Origin: Nocardioides guangzhouensis
GTDB lineage: Bacteria; Actinomycetota; Actinomycetes; Propionibacteriales; Nocardioidaceae
Length of the DNA: 36,082 nucleotides
Direction: 5' to 3'
Assembly: GCF_004519545.1 (NCBI RefSeq)
Contig: NZ_SDKM01000043.1
Span: 1 to 36,082 of the forward strand
In this document: positions 1 to 8,256 of the stretch, in pieces
Numbering within the stretch: position 1 is the stretch's first letter
Layout: each line of letters starts with the position of its first letter
Notes under the pieces: generated by a model
Seen by the model: the letters and a program-made list of their open reading frames with translations, nothing else
The model's database searches: none
Told to the model about the DNA's origin: nothing
Made by a program: the position numbers and the translations under genes

Positions 1-1313
1 CTGGCGCTCGCTCCTCAACCAGCGGGGAGAGCAGCCGGCCGCTGGTCGGCCGGTACGCCGCGCTGGCGGCCGCGGTGGCCCTCTCGCTGGGCGCGAACCT
101 CGTCCTGGCACTGCTGGTCGGGGCTGCCATGGTCGTCAACGGCCAGCCGGCGTCCGGCTCGTTCGCGGCCGGCGCGGCGGTGGCGTCGGTGGGTGTCGCG
201 TTCACCGGGATCGCGGCGGTGACCGCCCAGCTGGCCTCCACCAGCCGGGGCGCGACGGGTCTCGCCGGTGCCGCGCTCGGGCTCGGGTTCCTGCTCAGCG
301 GGGCCGGCAACATGCTCGGTTCGCCGGATCGCGACGGCCTGCGGGTCACCAGTGCGTGGCCGTCGTGGCTGTCGCCGATCGGCTGGGGCCAGCAGGTGCG
401 TCCCTTCGACACGAACCGGTGGAGCGTGCTGGGCCTGTCCCTGCTGCTCGCCACGACCCCCGTCGCGACGGCGGGTGCACTCATCCGTCGCCGGGACGTC
501 GGCGGCGGCCTGTGGCCGCAGCGGCGGGGCCGGGCGGTCGCGAAGCCCGGGCTCCGGGTGCCGGCCGGCCTGGTCTGGCGCCTCGAGCGGGGTGCGCTGC
601 TCGGCTGGGCGGTCGCCCTGCTCGGGTTCGGGCTGGTCTTCGGAGCGCTCAGCGGGCAGCTGGACGACCTCGGCGACCGTGGCCGCGACTGGTACGCGAC
701 GGTGGGCGGCTCCACGCAGATCGTCGACGCCTACCGCGCCTCGATCGTGGAGATGGCCGGGATGGCCGTCGCCGCGTACGCCGTGCAGATGCTGCTGCGG
801 CTGCGGTCCTCGGAGCTCGACGGTGTCCTCGAGCCGGTGCTCGTGACCCGGGTCACCCGGGCCGGCTGGCTGCTCGGGCACGTCGCCAACGTGGTGCTGG
901 GATCGCTGCTGCTGATGCTCGTGTTCGCCTGGGCCATGGTCGGCACGTCCGGTTCGGCGCCCGGGAGCCTGGCCGACCGGCTGCCCGACCTGACCGCGGC
1001 GGCGCTGGTCCAGCTGCCCGCGGTGCTGGTGATGGGCGGGGCCGTGCTCGCGGCGGTGGGCCTCCTCCCGCGCTGGGCGTCGGCGATCTCGTGGGCGCTG
1101 TTCCTGGCCTGGCTGCTGCTCGGCCCGCTGTTCGCGCCGACGTTCGACCTGCCCGCCTGGGTGCAGGACCTGTCCCCGTTCACCCACGTGCCGAAGGTGC
1201 CCGCCGGCGACGCGACCGTCGCGCCGCTGGTCGCGCTCACGCTGCTCGGGATCGCGCTCGGCGCCCTCGGCATCGCCGCCCTGCGCCGCCGGGACGTGGC
1301 CCTGCCGGCCTAG
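1..1313 (+). CDS. ABC-2 type transporter permease (5' end missing)
   Basis: The reading frame is open from the first bases of the window and ends at TAG 1311-1313, so the true start lies upstream. About 436 codons are visible. The protein is mostly hydrophobic helices (around 75-200, 590-660, 760-950 and 1000-1300 in nucleotides) separated by short Arg-rich loops, one near 490-590. The visible part looks like the large, internally duplicated permeases that pair with a DrrA-type ATPase and are often annotated as polyketide-antibiotic exporters; that name is a family habit, not evidence of substrate. No ATPase gene is in view and would be expected upstream. A GC-rich hairpin just after the stop probably ends this transcription unit. 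Membrane permease is fairly certain; the substrate is unknown. Confidence 0.8.
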   Translation, partial: GARSSTSGESSRPLVGRYAALAAAVALSLGANLVLALLVGAAMVVNGQPASGSFAAGAAVASVGVAFTGIAAVTAQLASTSRGATGLAGAALGLGFLLSGAGNMLGSPDRDGLRVTSAWPSWLSPIGWGQQVRPFDTNRWSVLGLSLLLATTPVATAGALIRRRDVGGGLWPQRRGRAVAKPGLRVPAGLVWRLERGALLGWAVALLGFGLVFGALSGQLDDLGDRGRDWYATVGGSTQIVDAYRASIVEMAGMAVAAYAVQMLLRLRSSELDGVLEPVLVTRVTRAGWLLGHVANVVLGSLLLMLVFAWAMVGTSGSAPGSLADRLPDLTAAALVQLPAVLVMGGAVLAAVGLLPRWASAISWALFLAWLLLGPLFAPTFDLPAWVQDLSPFTHVPKVPAGDATVAPLVALTLLGIALGALGIAALRRRDVALPA

Positions 1314-1324
1314 GCCGGTGACCG

Positions 1325-1354
1325 GCCCCGGACCCTTGGGTCCCGGTCCGGGGC
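1325..1354. terminator. GC-rich hairpin after the permease gene
   Basis: A perfect 10-bp stem (GCCCCGGACC at 1325-1334, GGTCCGGGGC at 1345-1354) encloses a 10-nt loop, 11 nt after the permease stop. There is no T-run, which is common in high-GC actinobacteria. It overlaps a second palindrome, GGACCCTTGGGTCC (1330-1343), about 90 bp before the next start, so a role as an operator cannot be excluded. Confidence 0.5.
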
Positions 1355-1434
1355 GACCAACGGCCCTGCCCGTCCGCCGGCCGCGGACCCACGCTGGGAG
1401 GAGGACGCACCCGCGGCAGGCGGAGGAGGCAGCC

Positions 1435-3324
1435 ATGAGCCAGGACCCACGCATCGAACGGGCCCGGGTCGAGCGCGAGGCCCGGGATGCGGCGGCACAC
1501 CGCGGGGCCCGCGGGCCGGTGGGTGACGCCGCACAGGCCGCGATGGCGACGTACCTCGCCGGCGAGCAGTACCACGACCGAGACCCGCAGCCGGCCTCCG
1601 ACGTCCTCCGCCGGTCCCGGCAGGCACCCGCTCCACCGGACCCGTGGGCGGCGGCCCGGGCGGACCTGGCCGGCCTCCCGGGCGGCGGCCTCAACATCGC
1701 CCACGAGGCCGTGGACCGGCACGTCGACGAAGGACGCGGCAACGACGTGGCGCTGCGCTGCGTGGCCGAGGACGGCACCAGCCGAACCCTCACCTACGAC
1801 GGGCTCCGCCAGGAGACCAACCGCTTCGCCAACGTGCTCGGGGCGCTCGGCGTACGCCGCGGTGACGTCGTCGCCACCATGCTCGGCCGCCGCACGGAGC
1901 AGTATGTCGCCGCCCTCGGCACGTGGAAGGCCGGCGCCGTGTTCGCCCCGCTGTTCTCGTCGTTCGGACCGGCCCCGACCCGCGACCGGCTGCTGCTCGG
2001 CCGGGCCCGGGTCCTGGTCGTCGACGCGACCATCCACGCCCGGCGGATCGAGCCGCTGCGCTCCTCGCTGCCCGACCTCGAGCACGTGGTCGTGGTCGGC
2101 GGCGAGGCCGGACCGGGGACGCACGCGTACGACGCGCTGATCCACCAGGCCTCCACGCAGTACGAGACCGCGCGCACCCGTCCCGAGGACGTGGCGTCCC
2201 TGCACTTCACCTCCGGGACCACCGGGAAGCCGAAGGGGGCCGTGCACGTGCACGGTGCCGTGGCCGCGCACCGGGCGACCGCGGCCCGGGCCCTCGACCT
2301 GCGCCCCGGTGACGTGTTCTGGTGCACCGCCGACCCCGGCTGGGTGACCGGCACGTCCTACGGCATCATCGCGCCGCTCACCGTCGGCGCGACCGTGGTG
2401 GCCTACGAGGGCGAGTTCGACGCGCGGGCGTGGTACGCGCTGCTCGAGCGCGAGCGGGTCCAGGTCTGGTACACCGCGCCCACCGCGCTGCGGATGCTGA
2501 TGCGGCAGGGCACGGAGCTGGCGCGGGAGTTCGACCTGTCCGCGCTGCGCTGGATCGCGAGCGTCGGCGAGGCCCTGAACCCCGAGATCGTCGCGTGGGG
2601 CACCGAGGCCTACGGGCTGCCGGTCCGCGACAACTGGTGGCAGACCGAGACCGGCGCGATCATGATCTGCAACCAGCGCGACCTGCCCGTGCGGCCCGGG
2701 TCGATGGGTCGCCCCGTTCCGGGGGTCGAGGCCGGGATCCTGGTCCGTGGCGAGGACGGCCGGGCCCGGGTGGGTCCGGACGGAGCCGTCACTCTGGCCG
2801 CCGCCGACGAGGCCGGTGAGCTCGCACTGCGGGCGGGCTGGCCGTCGATGTTCCGCGGCTACCTCGGCGACGACGACCGCTACCGGGCCTGCTTCGCCGG
2901 CGGCTGGTACCTCACCGGCGACCTGGCCCGGATGGACCGGGACCGGTACGTCTGGTTCGTCGGCCGGGCCGACGACGTGATCAAGTCGGCGGGCCACCTG
3001 ATCGGCCCGTTCGAGGTCGAGACCGCCCTGATGGAGCATCCGGCAGTAGTCGAGGCCGGCGTCATCGGCAAGCCCGACCCGGTGGCCGGGGAGGTGGTCA
3101 AGGCCTTCGTCACGCTGCGCCCCGGGTACGACGAGAGCGAGGACCTGGCGCTCGAGCTGATCGCGTTCGGCCGGCGTCGGCTCGGCGCGCTCGCCCCGCG
3201 CGAGGTCGCGTTCGACCAGCACCTCCCGCACACGAGCAGCGGCAAGGTGATGCGCCGACTGCTCAAGGCCCGCGAGCTGGGCCTGCCGACCGGCGACCTC
3301 TCCACCCTCGAGGCACCCCGATGA
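1435..3324 (+). CDS. acsA: Acetyl-CoA synthetase-like AMP-forming acyl-CoA ligase
   Basis: Predicted to activate acetate (or a related short acid) with ATP to an acyl-adenylate and then to acyl-CoA. The protein has 629 residues. The ATG at 1435 was chosen because a strong purine-rich ribosome site (GGAGGAGG) precedes it; the open frame reaches further up without support. The ANL-superfamily signatures are the A3 motif TSGTTGKPKG (about residues 259-268), DNWWQTETG, YLTGDLARMD, the hinge and C-terminal domain around GRADDVIKSAGHLIGP, and the A10 motif SSGKVMRRL with catalytic Lys604. The layout matches Bacillus AcsA-type enzymes rather than long AcsA-type ACS, but an Arg-rich N-terminal extension of about 70 residues is added. 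It is first in the operon, and its stop overlaps the E1 alpha start (ATGA). Substrate is inferred from family; propionate or another short acid is possible. Confidence 0.87.
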   Translation: MSQDPRIERARVEREARDAAAHRGARGPVGDAAQAAMATYLAGEQYHDRDPQPASDVLRRSRQAPAPPDPWAAARADLAGLPGGGLNIAHEAVDRHVDEGRGNDVALRCVAEDGTSRTLTYDGLRQETNRFANVLGALGVRRGDVVATMLGRRTEQYVAALGTWKAGAVFAPLFSSFGPAPTRDRLLLGRARVLVVDATIHARRIEPLRSSLPDLEHVVVVGGEAGPGTHAYDALIHQASTQYETARTRPEDVASLHFTSGTTGKPKGAVHVHGAVAAHRATAARALDLRPGDVFWCTADPGWVTGTSYGIIAPLTVGATVVAYEGEFDARAWYALLERERVQVWYTAPTALRMLMRQGTELAREFDLSALRWIASVGEALNPEIVAWGTEAYGLPVRDNWWQTETGAIMICNQRDLPVRPGSMGRPVPGVEAGILVRGEDGRARVGPDGAVTLAAADEAGELALRAGWPSMFRGYLGDDDRYRACFAGGWYLTGDLARMDRDRYVWFVGRADDVIKSAGHLIGPFEVETALMEHPAVVEAGVIGKPDPVAGEVVKAFVTLRPGYDESEDLALELIAFGRRRLGALAPREVAFDQHLPHTSSGKVMRRLLKARELGLPTGDLSTLEAPR

Positions 3325-4325
3325 GCGCCCGCCGAGCCAGTCGCACCAGCCGGACCGACCCGGCGGCCGAGCACCGCCGGGACCTGCTGCGCACGATGGT
3401 GCTCATCCGCCGATTCGAGGAGACGTGCGCCGAGCTCTACAGCGCCGGCCGGATCCGCGGCTTCCTCCACCTGTACGTCGGCGAGGAGGCGGTCGCGACC
3501 GGGGTGATGAGCGCGCTCGAGCCCGACGAGACCGTGGTCACGACGTACCGCGAGCACGGGCATGCGCTGGCCAAGGGGGTCACCGCCGAGCCGCTGATGG
3601 CGGAGATGTTCGGCAAGGTGACGGGCTGCAGCCGGGGCCGCGGCGGCTCGATGCACGTGTTCGACCGGGACACCCACTTCCTCGGCGGCAACGCCGTCGT
3701 CGCCGGCGGGATCCCGCTCGCCGTCGGCGTCGCGCTCGCGGACCGGATGCAGGGCCGGGACCGGGTCACCGCCTGCTTCTTCGGTGACGGCGCGTTCGCC
3801 GAGGGCGAGCTCCACGAGTCGCTCAACCTGGCCGCCCTGTGGCGGCTGCCGGTGCTGCTCTGCTGCGAGAACAACCTCTACGCGATGGGTACCGCGCTGG
3901 TGAAGGAGCACGCCCAGACCGACCTCGCGCTGCGGGCCTCGTCGTACGGGGTCCGGTCGTGGGCCGTCGACGGCATGGACGTGCTCGCCGTGGAGGAGGC
4001 CGCCCGCCGGGCCGTCGACGAGATCCGGGGTGGCGCCGGACCGCACTTCCTGGAGCTGCGGACCTACCGCTTCCGGGCCCACTCGATGTACGACGCCGAC
4101 CGCTACCGCGACAAGGCCGAGATCGAGCGCTGGAAGGAGCGCGACCCCATCGACGCCCTCGCCGCCCGGCTGGACGCGGACGGCGTGCTCGGCGAGGCGG
4201 CCCGGTCCGCGATCGAGGCCGACGTCGCCGCCGAGCTGGAGCGCGCGGTGGCGGCCGCCGCCGAGGCGCCCGAGGAGCCGGTCTCCGACCTCCTGCGCTT
4301 CGTCCACTCCGAGGAGCCGGCATGA
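3321..4325 (+). CDS. pdhA: 2-oxoacid (pyruvate-type) dehydrogenase E1 component, alpha subunit
   Basis: Forms, with the beta subunit encoded next, the thiamine-diphosphate enzyme that decarboxylates a 2-oxoacid and reductively acylates the E2 lipoyl group. The protein has 334 residues, a normal length. The TPP motif is visible as GDGAFAEGELHE (Gly155-Asp156-Gly157) followed by CENN (Asn184-Asn185). RFRAHSMYDADRYR is the conserved phosphorylation-loop region, and SRGRGGSMHVFD is typical of AcoA/PdhA proteins. The ATG overlaps the ligase stop by 4 bp, so translation is coupled. The AcoA-like features make pyruvate or acetoin the best substrate guesses; a branched-chain oxoacid is less likely. 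No E3 gene is present in the window. Confidence 0.9.
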   Translation: MSARRASRTSRTDPAAEHRRDLLRTMVLIRRFEETCAELYSAGRIRGFLHLYVGEEAVATGVMSALEPDETVVTTYREHGHALAKGVTAEPLMAEMFGKVTGCSRGRGGSMHVFDRDTHFLGGNAVVAGGIPLAVGVALADRMQGRDRVTACFFGDGAFAEGELHESLNLAALWRLPVLLCCENNLYAMGTALVKEHAQTDLALRASSYGVRSWAVDGMDVLAVEEAARRAVDEIRGGAGPHFLELRTYRFRAHSMYDADRYRDKAEIERWKERDPIDALAARLDADGVLGEAARSAIEADVAAELERAVAAAAEAPEEPVSDLLRFVHSEEPA

Positions 4326-5359
4326 CCACGACCACCCCCACGACCACCCCCACGACCGGCACCCCCACCGGGACCGTCGAGACGACGTACCGCGAGGCCC
4401 TGCGCGAGGGGCTGCGCGACGCGCTGCGCGGCGACGACCGGGTGTTCCTCATGGGCGAGGACGTCGGGAGCTACGGCGGCTGCTTCGGGGTCAGCCTCGG
4501 CCTGCTCGAGGAGTTCGGGCCCGAGCGGGTCCGCGACACCCCGCTCTCGGAGTCCGCGTTCGTCGGCGCCGGCATCGGTGCCGCGGTGGCGGGGATGCGG
4601 CCGGTCGTCGAGGTGATGACGGTCAACTTCAGCCTGCTCGCGCTGGATCAGATCATGAACAACGCGGCGACCCTGCTGCACATGTCCGGCGGCCAGTTCG
4701 CGGTGCCGTTGGTGATCCGGATGACCACCGGCGGCGGACGGCAGCTGGCCGCGCAGCACTCGCACAGCCTGGAGGGCTGGTACGCCCACATCCCCGGTCT
4801 GAAGGTGGTGGCGCCGGCGACGCTCGAGGACGCGCGCGGGATGCTGGCGGCGGCCCTCGCGGACCCCGACCCGGTGCTGCTGTTCGAGCACGGCTCGCTG
4901 TACAACACCAAGGGCACTTTGCCGGCGGAGCCGGCTCCCGTCGACATCGCCCACGCTGCCGTACGCCGTTCCGGCACGGACGTCACCGTGCTGGCGTACG
5001 GCGGGATGCTGCCGCGCGCCCTGGCCGCCGCCGACGACCTCGCCTCGGCGGGGATCTCGGCGGAGGTCGTCGACCTGCGGGTGCTCCGTCCGCTCGACGA
5101 GGCCGCCGTCCTGGCGTCCGTGCGCCGCACCCACCGCGCCGTCGTCGTCGACGAGGGCTGGCGCAGCGGCAGCCTCGCCGCCGAGGTGGCCGCCCGGATC
5201 GCCGAGCAGGCGTTCTACGACCTCGACGCCCCGGTGGCGCGGGTCTGCACGGCCGAGGTCCCGCTCCCCTACGCCCACCAGCTCGAGGACGCCGCCCTGC
5301 CGAGTGCGGAGACGATCGCGGCCGCGGCCCGGTCCTGCTTCGGGGGCGGCCATGGGTGA
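4322..5359 (+). CDS. pdhB: 2-oxoacid (pyruvate-type) dehydrogenase E1 component, beta subunit
   Basis: Second half of the heterotetrameric E1. The protein has 345 residues. The frame is open upstream to 3839, but the ATG at 4322 overlaps the E1 alpha stop (ATGA) and gives the normal length. Family features are MGEDVGSYGG, RDTPLSESAFVGAGIG with the catalytic Glu region, the QHSHSLEGWYAHIPGLKVV stretch (His146 near the active site) and the C-terminal transketolase domain with VVVDEGWRSG. The first 20 residues are a Thr/Pro-rich tract with no family counterpart. The gene overlaps the E2 gene by 8 bp. Product identity is secure; the exact oxoacid is not. Confidence 0.9.
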   Translation: MTTTTPTTTPTTGTPTGTVETTYREALREGLRDALRGDDRVFLMGEDVGSYGGCFGVSLGLLEEFGPERVRDTPLSESAFVGAGIGAAVAGMRPVVEVMTVNFSLLALDQIMNNAATLLHMSGGQFAVPLVIRMTTGGGRQLAAQHSHSLEGWYAHIPGLKVVAPATLEDARGMLAAALADPDPVLLFEHGSLYNTKGTLPAEPAPVDIAHAAVRRSGTDVTVLAYGGMLPRALAAADDLASAGISAEVVDLRVLRPLDEAAVLASVRRTHRAVVVDEGWRSGSLAAEVAARIAEQAFYDLDAPVARVCTAEVPLPYAHQLEDAALPSAETIAAAARSCFGGGHG

Positions 5360-6620
5360 GTTCACGATGCCCTCGTTGGGCCCGGACATGGAGGAGGGGA
5401 CGCTCCTCGAGTGGCTGGTCGGCCCCGGGGACACCGTCCACCGCGGCGACCTCGTGGCGGTGGTCGACACCGCCAAGGCGGCCGTGGAGGTGGAGACCTT
5501 CGAGGACGGCGTGGTGGACCGGCTGCTCGTGGAGCCGGGCACGACGGTCACCGTCGGCACCCCGCTCGCGGTCCTCGCGGCCCCGGGCGCCGCGCCCTCC
5601 CCCGCACCGGTGACGACGGCCGCCGCGCCGCGGACGACCCCGCTGGTGCGCCGCCTGGCCGCCGAGCTCGGCGTGGACCTGGCGAGCGTCGTCGGCACCG
5701 CTCCGGCCGGGCGGATCACGCAGGAGGACGTCCGGCACGCCGCCGCGGCGCCCGCCGAGGCCGCACCGGCGACCCTTGCGCCTGCCACCCGGCGCCGGGT
5801 GACGCCGTACGCCCGCCGGCTCGCGGCCGAGCTCGGCGTCGACCTCGAGGCCCTGCCGGCACGAGACGGCGAACCGGTCCGGGTGGCCGACGTCCGGGCA
5901 GCGGCCGGCCCCACGGAGGCGCCCGCGCCCGTCGCCGCTCCGCCCGCGCCGGCCCCGGTCGACCCGATGCGGGCCACGATCGCCGCGGTGATGTCCCGGT
6001 CCAAGCGCGAGATCCCGCACTACTACCTGTCGACCACGGTCGACCTCGCGGACGCCCTGGACTGGATGCACCGGCGCAACCTCGACCTGCCACTGGCGGA
6101 GCGGCTGGTGCCGGCTGCGCTGCTGCTCAAGGCGGCCGCGCTGGCTGCGAGGGAGGTCCCGGAGGTCAACGGGTTCTGGGCCGACGGTCGGTTCGTACCG
6201 GGCGAGGGTGTGCACCTCGGGGTCGCGGTCTCGCTGCGCGGCGGCGGGCTGGTCGCGCCGGCCCTGCACGAGGCCGACCGGATGCCGTTGCCCGACGTGA
6301 TGCACGGGCTACGCGACCTCGTCACCCGGGCCCGGGGCGGGCGGCTCCGCGGTCGCGAGCTCACCGAGGCGACGCTCACCGTCACCAACCTCGGCGACCA
6401 GGGCGTGGAGTCCGTGCACGGCGTCATCCACCCACCGCAGGTGGCCCTGGTGGGCTTCGGACGGGTGGTACGGCGGCCCTGGGCGGTCGGGGACCTGCTC
6501 GGGATCCGCCCGGTCGTGACCCTCACCCTGGCCGCCGACCACCGGGCCACCGACGGCTTCACCGGCGGCCGCTTCCTGACCGCCGTCGACCGAATCCTGC
6601 AGCAACCGGAGGAACTGTGA
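5352..6620 (+). CDS. Dihydrolipoamide acyltransferase (E2) with two E3-binding-type domains
   Basis: Core acyltransferase of the oxoacid dehydrogenase complex, moving the acyl group from lipoyl-lysine to CoA. The protein has 422 residues. The order is: one lipoyl domain (1-75, lipoyl Lys42 in VVDTAKAAVEVE), a first peripheral-subunit-binding domain (about 96-131, with GRITQEDV), a second similar segment (about 151-185, starting TPYARRLAAELGVDLE), an Ala/Pro linker, and a catalytic domain (about 200-422) with His397 and Asp401 in DHRATDG. Two subunit-binding-like segments in one E2 are unusual; the second lacks the GxGRI part and may be degenerate. The ATG at 5352 was chosen because it starts directly at the lipoyl domain. 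Its stop overlaps the acyl carrier protein start (GTGA). Confidence 0.88.
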   Translation: MGEFTMPSLGPDMEEGTLLEWLVGPGDTVHRGDLVAVVDTAKAAVEVETFEDGVVDRLLVEPGTTVTVGTPLAVLAAPGAAPSPAPVTTAAAPRTTPLVRRLAAELGVDLASVVGTAPAGRITQEDVRHAAAAPAEAAPATLAPATRRRVTPYARRLAAELGVDLEALPARDGEPVRVADVRAAAGPTEAPAPVAAPPAPAPVDPMRATIAAVMSRSKREIPHYYLSTTVDLADALDWMHRRNLDLPLAERLVPAALLLKAAALAAREVPEVNGFWADGRFVPGEGVHLGVAVSLRGGGLVAPALHEADRMPLPDVMHGLRDLVTRARGGRLRGRELTEATLTVTNLGDQGVESVHGVIHPPQVALVGFGRVVRRPWAVGDLLGIRPVVTLTLAADHRATDGFTGGRFLTAVDRILQQPEEL

Positions 6621-6874
6621 CCACTCACCACCTGGACGACGCCGCGGCGCGGGCCGCGGTGACCGAGGCCGTCCGACGCGTCGTGCCCGACGCGGTCATG
6701 CCCGCCGACGACGTCCCGCTCCGCCGGGACCTGGAGCTGGACTCCCTGGACTTCCTCGCCTTCGTGGAGCACCTCGCGCGGATCACCGGGGTGCCCATCG
6801 CGGAAGCCGACTACCCCGCACTCGCGACCATGTCGTCGTGCGTCGCGTTCCTGGGCGCACGGCACGAGCCGTGA
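6617..6874 (+). CDS. Acyl carrier protein
   Basis: The protein has 85 residues and begins with GTG overlapping the E2 stop (GTGA), with GGAGGA just upstream as ribosome site. The phosphopantetheine attachment motif is clear: DLELDSLDFLAF, Ser43, followed by the acidic helix II typical of carrier proteins. It would carry an acyl chain as a thioester in the cytoplasm. It is not beside fatty-acid or polyketide synthase genes; its only neighbours are an acyl-CoA ligase and a 2-oxoacid dehydrogenase, so its acyl donor and acceptor are unknown. Carrier-protein identity is strong, role unknown. Confidence 0.88.
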   Translation: MTTHHLDDAAARAAVTEAVRRVVPDAVMPADDVPLRRDLELDSLDFLAFVEHLARITGVPIAEADYPALATMSSCVAFLGARHEP

Positions 6875-6899
6875 GCGGGCGACGATCAGAGGGGTCGAG

Positions 6900-8189
6900 A
6901 TGTTCCGGGACCGGGAGGATGCGGGCCGGCGGCTCGCGGCCGCGCTCACGGCGTACCGCGGCACCACGGCGGTCGTCCTGGCGGTGCCCCGCGGCGGGGT
7001 CCCGGTCGGCTTCGAGGTGGCGCGGGAGCTGGGCCTGCCGCTGGACGTGATCGTGGTGCGCAAGCTCGGGGTCCCCTACTACCGCGAGCTGGCCGCGGGG
7101 GCGATCGGCGAGGGCGGTGCCCGGGTCCTGAACGAGCAGGTGGTGCGCCAGTCCGGGCTCTCCGCGAGCGACCTGGCCTCCGTCGAGGCCACCGCCCGGG
7201 CCGAGCTCGACGACCGGGTACGGCGCTTCCGACGGGGTCGCCCGCCGGTCCCGCTGCGCGGCCGTACCGCCCTGGTCGTCGACGACGGGGTGGCGACCGG
7301 CGCCACGGCGATCGCCGCCTGCGAGGTGGCCCGGGCGCTCGGGGCCGACCGGGTGGTCCTCGCGGTACCGGTCGCCTCCCCCCGCACCGTGCAGCGGGTC
7401 CGGTCGGTGGCCGACGACGTGGTGGCCCTCGAGCAGCCCGAGTGGTTCTCCGCGGTCGGCGAGGTGTACGACGACTTCGCGCAGGTGCCCGACGACGAGG
7501 TGGCCGCGCTGCTGCACCGGTCCGACGCTGCGCCCCAGCGCGGGATCACGCCGGTGCCGGCCAGCAACGAGGAGGTCCTGGTCCCGGTCACCGGGGTGCA
7601 GCTGCCCGGGCACCTGACCGTCCCGGAGGGCGCCGCGGGGCTGGTCGTGTTCGTGCACGGCAGCGGCAGCAGCCGGCACAGCCCGCGCAACCGGGCCGTC
7701 GCCCACGCACTGAACGCGGCCGGGCTCGGCACCCTGCTCTTCGACCTGCTCACCGAGCGCGAGGGCCGCGAGCGGCACCTGGTCTTCGACATCACCCTGC
7801 TGGCCAGCCGGCTGGCGCAGGTCACCACCTGGCTCCGCCAGCACCCGTCGTACGGCGGCCTGCCGCTGGGCTACTTCGGGGCCAGCACCGGGGCCGCCGC
7901 CGCGCTGGTGGCCGCGACCGATCGCGGGCTCGGGATCCGGGCCGTGGTCTCGCGCGGCGGCCGGCCCGACCTCGCCCGGGAGCACCTGCGGGCGGTGCAG
8001 GCGCCCACGCTGCTGGTCGTGGGCGGCGCCGACCACGAGGTGCTCGCGCTCAACCGCCAGGCGCAGACGATGATCCCGGGCCCGACCAGCCTCGTCGTCG
8101 TACCGCACGCCACGCACCTGTTCGAGGAGCAAGGCGCGCTCGAGGAGGTGGCGCGGGTCGCGACGGAGTGGTTCCTGCGGCACCTGTGA
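6900..8189 (+). CDS. Phosphoribosyltransferase / alpha-beta hydrolase (dienelactone hydrolase-like) fusion
   Basis: A two-domain protein of 429 residues. Residues 1 to about 215 are a type I phosphoribosyltransferase fold with the PRPP loop VVDDGVATGAT (Asp128, Asp129). Residues about 225-429 are an alpha/beta hydrolase with oxyanion region VFVHGSGSS, nucleophile elbow GASTG (Ser329), acid Asp378 in GGADHEV and His403 or His406 in HATHLFE. The same pairing is known from actinobacteria, including Rv0571c of the M. tuberculosis DosR regulon (recalled, not searched). The substrate is not known for that family. The ATG lies 26 bp after the carrier-protein stop, so it may be the last gene of the operon. 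A palindrome overlapping its stop codon belongs to the next gene's promoter. Confidence 0.85.
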   Translation: MFRDREDAGRRLAAALTAYRGTTAVVLAVPRGGVPVGFEVARELGLPLDVIVVRKLGVPYYRELAAGAIGEGGARVLNEQVVRQSGLSASDLASVEATARAELDDRVRRFRRGRPPVPLRGRTALVVDDGVATGATAIAACEVARALGADRVVLAVPVASPRTVQRVRSVADDVVALEQPEWFSAVGEVYDDFAQVPDDEVAALLHRSDAAPQRGITPVPASNEEVLVPVTGVQLPGHLTVPEGAAGLVVFVHGSGSSRHSPRNRAVAHALNAAGLGTLLFDLLTEREGRERHLVFDITLLASRLAQVTTWLRQHPSYGGLPLGYFGASTGAAAALVAATDRGLGIRAVVSRGGRPDLAREHLRAVQAPTLLVVGGADHEVLALNRQAQTMIPGPTSLVVVPHATHLFEEQGALEEVARVATEWFLRHL

Positions 8190-8199
8190 CCTTGGTCCC
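8186..8199 (+). promoter_or_regulatory. DosR-box-like operator before the tandem USP gene
   Basis: GTGACCTTGGTCCC is an inverted repeat (GKGACC-TT-GGTCCC) with the GGGACY-NN-RGTCCC layout known for DosR/DevR boxes. It ends 58 bp before the ATG at 8257 and straddles the stop of the preceding gene. Equivalent sites lie 57 and 56 bp before the DUF1876 and second USP genes. Confidence 0.55.
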
Positions 8200-8256
8200 C
8201 CGAGGTGGAGCCCAGCGGCGGTGTCCGCGGCGGGACCTCCGGAGAAGGCTGGAGGC

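Noticed and set aside
1330..1343. GGACCCTTGGGTCC as a fifth DosR-like box before the ligase operon
   Set aside because: It is a TT-centred palindrome, but the arms are shifted relative to the other boxes, it lies 92 bp from the start rather than 56-58, and it sits inside a strong hairpin better explained as a terminator.
15..1793. Long minus-strand open frame opposite the permease and ligase genes
   Set aside because: Its product is a low-complexity Arg/Gln/His/Gly-rich sequence typical of the antisense of a high-GC gene, with no ribosome site or domain.
1237..3231. 664-codon minus-strand open frame opposite the ligase gene
   Set aside because: Antisense shadow: the plus strand carries clear ANL motifs and coding third positions.
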